A stretch of DNA of 10,858 nt from positions 1-10,858 of the forward strand of contig DVOM01000010.1 in NCBI GenBank assembly GCA_018713605.1. The letters run 5' to 3'. Numbering within the stretch: the first letter of the stretch is position 1; every line of letters starts with the position of its first letter. Positions 6,361 through 10,858 of this stretch are shown in pieces. A model generated the notes under the pieces. The model saw only the letters and a program-made list of their open reading frames with translations. It ran no database searches and had not been told where the DNA came from. The position numbers and the translations under genes were made by a program. This DNA comes from Scatacola_A faecigallinarum. Lineage in GTDB: Bacteria > Pseudomonadota > Alphaproteobacteria > RF32 > CAG-239.

Positions 6361-6912
6361 ATGAAAAAACTTGCCTTTATTTTCTCGGTTCTTCTGGTTG
6401 CGGTATATTTTGCCAATCTGATGTACACCGATTCCAAAGAGGCGAAAATAAAGCTGGAACAGATGCTGCGCAAAACGACGGTCGACAAGGCTGAAATGGA
6501 TCGGTTCCTCCCGGTTTGGGCGGAGTATCTGGAAGACGGCGTCAGCCGTATCGGCGCCCGGCAGATATCTTTGACCATGGGGCCTGCGTCGGAAAAATTT
6601 CCGGTTAAGACCGTTAATTGGCTGGCGGCCCGCGGCTGGAATGCCGACCGCTTTTTTTATGTCGAGCAGCGGATGAAGGCGATTGTCAAATCCGCATTTC
6701 TGCAGGAGCATGTCAAATCGACCATTCGCATGCTTGAGCAGGGCGGAGCTTCCGGCGTTGACGGTTCGGCGGTTCAGCGGATGATTGACGAACAGAAGCA
6801 GCGGCTTGGCGTCGAAAAGATTAGTCCGGCCGAAATAGACATGGTAACGCCGGATTTGGTTTTAATCAGCGATATTCTTGACGGCACTAAACCTTTCAGC
6901 AAAATAAAATAG
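6361..6912 (+). CDS. Hypothetical protein with N-terminal signal/anchor, 183 residues
   Basis: Not recognised. MKK is followed by a hydrophobic stretch to about residue 22 (LAFIFSVLLVAVYFANLMY), giving a signal peptide or a single membrane anchor with the rest outside the cytoplasm. I see no lipobox cysteine and no clear AxA cleavage site, so an anchor is slightly favoured. The remainder (23-183) is charged and mainly helical, without cysteines. The open frame reaches upstream to 6250 inside the HAD gene, but the ATG at 6361 gives the proper signal sequence and follows the HAD stop by one base, so the two are coupled. Placement between a HAD-like protein and a 324-residue unknown protein suggests a shared role that the sequence does not reveal. 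Confidence 0.75.
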   Translation: MKKLAFIFSVLLVAVYFANLMYTDSKEAKIKLEQMLRKTTVDKAEMDRFLPVWAEYLEDGVSRIGARQISLTMGPASEKFPVKTVNWLAARGWNADRFFYVEQRMKAIVKSAFLQEHVKSTIRMLEQGGASGVDGSAVQRMIDEQKQRLGVEKISPAEIDMVTPDLVLISDILDGTKPFSKIK

Positions 6913-6919
6913 GCGGCCG

Positions 6920-7894
6920 ATGAGCGACGGACTGAAAATCAGCGAGCATATTTACAGCCATACATTGTTTGGCGACAAATGCGAATTTTCCGGATTTGGC
7001 ACCCTGACCGAGTTCTTTTCGTCCGTGCCGCAAGCGGTTCAGGAACGGTGGCCGTTTGATCTTTCCGACAAGGGGTATCGTACTTTTTACGAGCAGGCGC
7101 TGGTCGTTTCGGAGCAATTGGGGTTTGTCAGCAGACTTCATCTCCGTGCCCGGATAACCAAGGGCGAAGAAACTTATGCAGTCAGTCGGAAAATATGTTT
7201 TGAAGACGACAAGATGGTTTTCGTTCATGATTCCCTGCGTCGCGAAAAAGGCGCGGCCGGAGCAAATTTTGCCCATTTGCTCATGGCGCGTACGCGGGAT
7301 TTTCTGCAGGCCTACGACCAAACCCGCAAAATTTGCTACAAAAACGAACATTCGGAAATTTTTGTTCAGGCACGTTCGGCGCCGAAAGGAAAAATTCCGG
7401 TTTACGGCGGTTATATCTGGGCCAATCAGGGGTTTGATTTTCGCGACAAAAGCGATCTTCCCCGTTTTCGCGACAGGTTCAAAAGTTTTCTTTCCGCTCA
7501 TGGTGTGGAAATTACCGACAAAGACCTGAAAAGGTTTACCAAGCCCTGCCATTTTGCCGCTTTCGGCTGTGGAATTCAGGTTGCGGACGATAATGGAAAC
7601 GGTGTCCATCTCGGCAAGGCGTTTATGCTTGAGCAGACATGGTTCGGACGCTGGTCAACCGAAAATCCCCGCGCCGAAGAAAAACGCTATGCCGAAGCCT
7701 ACAACCGCGAGGGCATACCGCACGCTTCACGGCGCCGTCAGGCTGTCGCCGTCCTGAATGAAAATTATAAAAACATTTTGAGCAAATTTTATAAACAATA
7801 TGCGCCCAAACGCCGTGTCTTGCCCAGAATCAAAGTCTATCAGCGTTTGGCACAGCGCCAATGGCATCATCTCGTCGGCGGCGGTCGAAACTGA
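6920..7894 (+). CDS. Hypothetical protein, 324 residues
   Basis: Not recognised with confidence. Soluble, aromatic-rich and basic toward the C terminus (residues about 285-324 carry many Arg and Lys). Two segments stand out as likely conserved: GGYIWANQGFDF (163-174) and HLGKAFMLEQTWFGRW (230-245), both rich in Gly and Trp/Phe. The first vaguely recalls segments of uncharacterised phage-type acyltransferase-like proteins, but this is memory and not a call. Cysteines occur singly (21, 93, 139, 210, 217) without a metal-binding pattern. The ATG at 6920 follows the previous stop by seven bases, with AGGCGG (6911-6916) overlapping that stop as Shine-Dalgarno. It is the last gene of the HAD operon and ends one base from the stop of the convergent uup-like gene. 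Confidence 0.78.
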   Translation: MSDGLKISEHIYSHTLFGDKCEFSGFGTLTEFFSSVPQAVQERWPFDLSDKGYRTFYEQALVVSEQLGFVSRLHLRARITKGEETYAVSRKICFEDDKMVFVHDSLRREKGAAGANFAHLLMARTRDFLQAYDQTRKICYKNEHSEIFVQARSAPKGKIPVYGGYIWANQGFDFRDKSDLPRFRDRFKSFLSAHGVEITDKDLKRFTKPCHFAAFGCGIQVADDNGNGVHLGKAFMLEQTWFGRWSTENPRAEEKRYAEAYNREGIPHASRRRQAVAVLNENYKNILSKFYKQYAPKRRVLPRIKVYQRLAQRQWHHLVGGGRN

Positions 7895-7895
7895 A

Positions 7896-9707
7896 TCAGG
7901 CGCCGATGCTCTCGCGCAGCATTTCAATTTCAAGCCACTGGTTTTCCGATTTTTCAAGTTCGGCTTTCAGTTCTTCCAGTTGTTTGGTTAGTGCGTCGAA
8001 TTTTTCGGGATTTTCGGTATACAGGCTGCTGTCGCTCAACGCGGCCTCCGTGTCGCCGATCTGCTTTTCCAGTTCGCTTATTTTGTCCGGCAGAATTTCC
8101 AGCAGGCGTTGCTGGTTATAACTGAGCCTGCCGGTTTTTTTTGTCTCGCTTTTCGGCGTTTCCTCTTTTTTCGGCAGTGCTTCTTTTTTGTTTTCCTTTT
8201 TTGCCGGGATTTTGCTTTTCAGTTTTTCCAGCAGGTCGCTGTAACTGCCGGCATGTTCGGAAACCGAACCGTCGCCGGGCATGTAAATAACCGATGTGAC
8301 CACGCGGTCGATAAAGTCGCGGTCGTGGCTTACCAGCAGAATGGTTCCCTCGTATTCGTCCAGAACCTCCTGCAAAAGGTCAAGCGTATCCATGTCCAAA
8401 TCGTTGGTCGGTTCGTCCAGTACCAGAAAATTGGAGGGCTGAGCCAGCGCGACGGCCAGCATCAGACGGTTTTTTTCGCCGCCGGAAAGCGCCGAAACAG
8501 GACACTGCGCCTGATCGGGACGAAACAGAAAGTCTTTCAGATAAGCCACTACATGACGGTACGAACCGCGGACGAAAATATGGTCGCCTTCGTTGCAAAG
8601 CGTTTTCCAAAGTGTTTTTTTCGGGTCCAGGGTCAGCCGGTTTTGGTCAAAATAGGCTTCTTCCAGGTTTTTGCCGATACGGACATGCCCGCTGTCAGGT
8701 TCCAGACGCTTGGTCAGCAGCTTGATAAGCGTGGTCTTTCCCGCGCCGTTGGGGCCGACGATACCGATTTTGTTGCCTTTGATGATACGGGTTGAAAAGT
8801 CTTTGACGATTTCCCTGTCGCCGAAAGCTTTGCAGACGTGTTTGGCCTCGATGACCATTTTCGAGCGCAGTTCCCCTTCTTCGACCTCCAGTTTGACCGA
8901 ACCGATTTGCCTAATCTGTTCGCGGCGTTCCTGACGCAGCTGCTGCAGCCGGCGCAGACGCCCCTGATTGCGTTTGCGTCGGGCGGTTACGCCTTTGTGC
9001 AGCCATTCGGTTTCTTCCTCGATTTTCTTGTTAAGATACTTTTGTTCGATGATTTCCTGATCGATAACCTGTTCCTGCCATTCTTCAAAATAGCGGAAAC
9101 CTTTGTTGTTGCGGCGCAAAATGCCGCGGTCGAGCCAGAAGGTTGTCCGGGAGGTGTTGCTCAGAAACATCCGGTCATGGCTGATGAGAATGACCGCGCC
9201 GCGAAAATCGGCGATGATTTTTTCAAGTTTTTCAATCGTGGGCATATCCAGATGGTTGGTCGGTTCGTCCAGGAGCAAAATGTCCGGTTCGTTAATCAAC
9301 GCTTTGGCCAGAGCGGCTTTTTTCCGTTCGCCGCCGGAAGATTGCTCGGGGCTTTGCGCGGCGCGGATGTCAAACTGCTCAATCAGGATGTCTGCGCGGT
9401 ATTCCTGACCGCGCTCATGTTCGGGCAGGCCGGAAAGCACAACCTCGCGCAGCGTGGCGTAACCGGAAAAGTCCGGATCCTGCGGCATATAGGAAACCTT
9501 GACGCCGGGCTGAACGAAAATTTCGCCGGCATCGGGTTCAATGTCGCGGGCAATTACTTTCAGCAGCGTCGACTTGCCGCAGCCGTTGCGGCCGACCAGC
9601 GAGATTTTGTCGCCGCGGTTGATATAAAGTTCAACATTGGTAAACAGCTCGTTGGTGCCGAAAGACAAACGGGCGCCTTTGATAGTCAGAATCGGCGGTT
9701 CAAACAT
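7896..9707 (-). CDS. uup: ABC-F ATPase of the Uup type
   Basis: Soluble protein with two ABC ATPase domains and no membrane segments. ABC-F proteins act at the ribosome (E site), and Uup is also linked to branched DNA and transposon precise excision. In the 603 residues: Walker A GRNGCGKST (39-47), signature SSGGE (123-127, LSGGE is usual) and Walker B LLLDEPTNHLD with Glu148; a charged inter-domain linker about 205-270; then Walker A GPNGAGKTT (318-326), signature LSGGE (407-411) and Walker B LVLDEPTNDLD with Glu432. A Lys/Glu-rich stretch at 495-525 leads into a C-terminal coiled coil (about 528-600), the hallmark of Uup over EttA or YheS. The ATG at 9707 lies three bases after the terB-like stop. 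No terminator is visible at its 3' end. Subfamily naming rests on the coiled-coil tail; other ABC-F types with a tail are possible. Confidence 0.88.
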   Translation of the reverse strand: MFEPPILTIKGARLSFGTNELFTNVELYINRGDKISLVGRNGCGKSTLLKVIARDIEPDAGEIFVQPGVKVSYMPQDPDFSGYATLREVVLSGLPEHERGQEYRADILIEQFDIRAAQSPEQSSGGERKKAALAKALINEPDILLLDEPTNHLDMPTIEKLEKIIADFRGAVILISHDRMFLSNTSRTTFWLDRGILRRNNKGFRYFEEWQEQVIDQEIIEQKYLNKKIEEETEWLHKGVTARRKRNQGRLRRLQQLRQERREQIRQIGSVKLEVEEGELRSKMVIEAKHVCKAFGDREIVKDFSTRIIKGNKIGIVGPNGAGKTTLIKLLTKRLEPDSGHVRIGKNLEEAYFDQNRLTLDPKKTLWKTLCNEGDHIFVRGSYRHVVAYLKDFLFRPDQAQCPVSALSGGEKNRLMLAVALAQPSNFLVLDEPTNDLDMDTLDLLQEVLDEYEGTILLVSHDRDFIDRVVTSVIYMPGDGSVSEHAGSYSDLLEKLKSKIPAKKENKKEALPKKEETPKSETKKTGRLSYNQQRLLEILPDKISELEKQIGDTEAALSDSSLYTENPEKFDALTKQLEELKAELEKSENQWLEIEMLRESIGA

Positions 9708-9710
9708 GGC

Positions 9711-10136
9711 TTACAGATTGTCCTCGACCAGTTGCGTGCCTTCAATCTGCCACTCGATTCCCTTGGCGGCCCACAGGAAAAAGTCGCTGATTTTTTCCTC
9801 CTTAAGGCCGCTGCAGGTGCCGATTTGATAGATGGTCTGAATTTCCTCGTCGGTCAGCTCGTGGTCGGCCAGCGCCAGCAGAATCATCTCGCGCAGGATA
9901 AAACGCTTGACTTTGATGTCGCCGATTCCCTTGATGTCTTTGGCCAGTTCGCCGGCCGTTTTAACCTTTTTGGCGCTGCGAAAATCTTTTTTGCTCAGGC
10001 CGATTTCGGCCATTTGTGTTTCCATATATTCTTTCTTTGCGTCGTTGTTGCTTTTGCCGACGTTCAGAATAAAGGCCAACGCTTCCATATAGACGTTTTT
10101 TTCGTCAACCGACAAGTCTCTGCTAAAAAACAGCAT
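9711..10136 (-). CDS. TerB-like domain protein, 141 residues
   Basis: Small all-helical cytoplasmic protein resembling the TerB (tellurite resistance/DjlA N-terminal) fold. The clearest sign is the segment LREMILLALADHELTDEEIQ (residues 81-100), with the acidic D-x-E-x-x-x-E-E pattern of the family, followed by the helix of EKISDFFLWAA (114-124). The repeated helix-acidic loop plan also appears near residues 6-30. The frame can be extended to an ATG at 10181. The start at 10136 is preferred because GGGGAAA (minus strand, 10147-10141) lies just upstream at proper spacing, while the extra 15 residues look like a translated leader. It is co-transcribed with the uup-like gene three bases downstream and is divergent from flbT. 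Function is unknown; the isolated TerB fold alone does not imply tellurite resistance. Confidence 0.72.
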   Translation of the reverse strand: MLFFSRDLSVDEKNVYMEALAFILNVGKSNNDAKKEYMETQMAEIGLSKKDFRSAKKVKTAGELAKDIKGIGDIKVKRFILREMILLALADHELTDEEIQTIYQIGTCSGLKEEKISDFFLWAAKGIEWQIEGTQLVEDNL

Positions 10137-10172
10137 TAAGTTTCCCCATTCAAAATTTCTTTGTTTGAAATA

Positions 10173-10200
10173 CTTATACATTAAAAATAAAGATTTGCAA
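10173..10200 (-). promoter_or_regulatory. Candidate promoter of terB-like/uup
   Basis: On the minus strand TTGCAA (10200-10195), a 16-base spacer and TATAAG (10178-10173) form a sigma-70-like pair. Initiation near 10166 gives a leader of about 30 bases before the ATG at 10136. The TTGCAA hexamer is palindromic and is the same DNA proposed as the -35 element of flbT. Confidence 0.4.
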
Positions 10201-10224
10201 AAAGAAATAAATCAATTATATAAT
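10195..10224 (+). promoter_or_regulatory. Candidate promoter of flbT
   Basis: TTGCAA (10195-10200), an 18-base spacer and a perfect TATAAT (10219-10224) would start a transcript near 10231, about 40 bases ahead of the flbT ATG. The open frame that runs in from 10165 is therefore mostly untranscribed leader. Confidence 0.5.
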
Positions 10225-10269
10225 ACCGAAAAGTTAAAAAGACGAAATTCTCTCAGGAGCTTTAAGCAC

Positions 10270-10653
10270 ATGCCTTTAAAAATCGAACTTAAACCGCACG
10301 AAAGCATCATTATCGGCGAATCTCTCATTACCAATGACGGCGAGCGCACCCGTTTTTATATTGAAGGCAATGTTCCCATCCTGCGCGAGAAGTTTATTCT
10401 GCGCGAAAAAGAGGCTAATACGCCCTGCAAACGCGTTTATTTTGTCGTTCAGCAGATGTATCTGGCCAAAGATCCGACCCCGCTGCAGCCGATTTATCTG
10501 GAATATGTCCGCGATTTGCAGTCGGCCGCGCCGAGTCTGATTCCTTATATTGCGCCGATTAATGAAAACATCATTAACAACGACTACTATTCGGCTATCA
10601 AAAACGCCGACCGTCTGGTTAAGAAAGAAGAGGAATTTTTCGGCAAACTCTGA
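10270..10653 (+). CDS. flbT: Flagellar biosynthesis repressor FlbT
   Basis: FlbT is an alphaproteobacterial regulator; in Caulobacter it acts after transcription, binding the 5' leader of flagellin mRNA to limit its translation and stability. In other species it can act positively. The 127-residue product fits the family length. It opens MPLKIELKPHESIIIGESLI and contains PILREKFIL (36-44), NTPCKRVYFVVQQMYLA (50-66), and the C-terminal YYSAIKNADRLVKKEEEFF typical of the family. The ATG at 10270 is chosen over an in-frame ATG at 10165 because AGGAG (10255-10259) lies at correct spacing, the family start is MxLKIELKP, and a promoter falls between the two. It is followed by a weak terminator and then by the flagellin gene, its likely target. 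FlaF, often a partner, is not in the window. Confidence 0.93.
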   Translation: MPLKIELKPHESIIIGESLITNDGERTRFYIEGNVPILREKFILREKEANTPCKRVYFVVQQMYLAKDPTPLQPIYLEYVRDLQSAAPSLIPYIAPINENIINNDYYSAIKNADRLVKKEEEFFGKL

Positions 10654-10713
10654 ACCCTGCCGCTTTTCTCCGATTAATGTTTTATTTACGTTTGCCCTCT
10701 AAGATGAGTCAAT

Positions 10714-10738
10714 AAAGTATTGAGGTAATACTTTTTTT
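10714..10738 (+). terminator. Probable rho-independent terminator after flbT
   Basis: An AT-rich 8-bp stem (AAAGTATT 10714-10721 with AATACTTT 10727-10734) on a five-base loop, merging into a T run at 10732-10738. Low GC makes it weaker than the other terminators here. Its loop overlaps the proposed -35 element of the flagellin promoter. Confidence 0.6.
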
Positions 10739-10748
10739 GTGCTAAAAT
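10720..10748 (+). promoter_or_regulatory. Candidate promoter of flagellin
   Basis: TTGAGG (10720-10725), a 17-base spacer and TAAAAT (10743-10748) resemble a sigma-70 promoter with start near 10755. I see no sigma-54 (GG-N10-GC) or sigma-28 (TAAA-N15-GCCGATAA) element in the gap, although flagellins often use one of these. The call is tentative because the gap is AT-rich. Confidence 0.4.
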
Positions 10749-10752
10749 AAGT

Positions 10753-10779
10753 TCTGTAGTGTCAGTAGGACACCACAGA
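10753..10779 (+). promoter_or_regulatory. Hairpin in the flagellin mRNA leader, candidate FlbT target
   Basis: Arms 10753-10763 and 10769-10779 pair (TCTGT-A-GTGTC with GACAC-C-ACAGA) over ten base pairs with one A-C mismatch and a five-base loop AGTAG. It lacks a T run, so it is not a terminator. It lies at the predicted 5' end of the flagellin transcript, about 20 bases before the Shine-Dalgarno. A role as FlbT binding site is inferred from the neighbouring flbT and the known Caulobacter mechanism. Confidence 0.5.
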
Positions 10780-10811
10780 CAATGTGTTCAAAAGTATTTT
10801 GGAGAAAGACC

Positions 10812-10858
10812 ATGGCAGATATTTCATTAACAGCAAGCATGCGTTCCAACCTGCTTTC
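10812..10858 (+). CDS. Flagellin, N-terminal 15 residues (3' end outside window)
   Basis: The gene is cut by the window end after 15 complete codons, reading MADISLTASMRSNLL. Alphaproteobacterial flagellins open this way, with a short polar stretch before the conserved (R/N)SNLLSLQ that begins the D0 coiled coil; the next expected residues are SLQ and the last partial codon (TC) agrees with Ser. GGAGA (10801-10805) is a good Shine-Dalgarno seven bases before the ATG. Placement after flbT supports the call strongly. The protein is secreted through the flagellar type III apparatus and polymerises as the filament; it has no cleaved signal. Which flagellin paralogue it is cannot be told from so little. 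Confidence 0.85.
   Translation, partial: MADISLTASMRSNLL

Noticed and set aside
8838..10139. 433-codon open frame on the + strand
   Set aside because: It runs antisense across both the uup-like and terB-like genes and their junction, shows no recognisable motif and has the biased composition of a shadow frame.
10165..10269. Extension of flbT to the ATG at 10165
   Set aside because: The added residues are AT-rich leader sequence containing the TATAAT element, and the family start plus AGGAG lie at 10270.
1..10858. CRISPR array, tRNA, rRNA or insertion sequence
   Set aside because: No regularly spaced repeats, cloverleaf with CCA-type ends, rRNA-like segments, transposase motifs or flanking inverted repeats were found on either strand.

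Overview
The window looks like a chromosomal segment of an alphaproteobacterium that lives, at least partly, without oxygen. The alphaproteobacterial signal comes from flbT, a flagellar regulator essentially limited to that class, sitting directly upstream of a flagellin gene, and from a HAD hydrolase-like gene of a type common there. The anaerobic signal comes from hydF, the GTPase/scaffold of [FeFe]-hydrogenase maturation, which is unusual in this class. Host-associated (for example gut) lineages related to Rhodospirillales would fit, but that is inference. I see no tRNA, rRNA, CRISPR, insertion sequence or phage module, and no gene-free stretch over 300 bases.

Layout. 3-836 (+): C-terminal part of an unrecognised protein with a Pro/Glu-rich linker, ending at a bidirectional terminator shared with the convergent alanine racemase gene alr (1962-871, -). 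From a 42-base divergent gap after alr runs a tight + operon: tatD-like hydrolase (2005-2754), tcdA-like tRNA t6A dehydratase (TTG start at 2744, overlapping tatD) and hydF (3527-4735), closed by a terminator at 4745-4770. A single unknown gene follows (4874-5311) with its own terminator. A second + operon starts at a good sigma-70-like promoter (5418-5446): a HAD-like protein that has lost the expected nucleophilic Asp (5475-6359), a small membrane-anchored or exported protein (6361-6912) and a 324-residue unknown protein (6920-7894). This operon collides tail to tail, one base apart, with the minus-strand pair terB-like (10136-9711) and uup-like ABC-F ATPase (9707-7896). Divergent from terB is flbT (10270-10653), then a flagellin gene cut off by the window end (10812 onward).

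How they work together. alr supplies D-alanine for the cell wall. tcdA matures t6A37 of tRNAs to its cyclic form, and uup acts at the ribosome or on branched DNA, so much of the window is translation and housekeeping. hydF implies hydE, hydG and an [FeFe] hydrogenase elsewhere in the genome. flbT and flagellin form a regulatory pair: in Caulobacter FlbT acts on the flagellin mRNA leader, and the leader here carries a hairpin just upstream of the ribosome binding site.

The items most worth following are the His-to-Gln change in the HydF cluster motif and the hydF gene context, the HAD protein without its nucleophile (preceded by a six-codon leader frame that overlaps a possible start), and the compact terminator/promoter/hairpin arrangement between flbT and flagellin.
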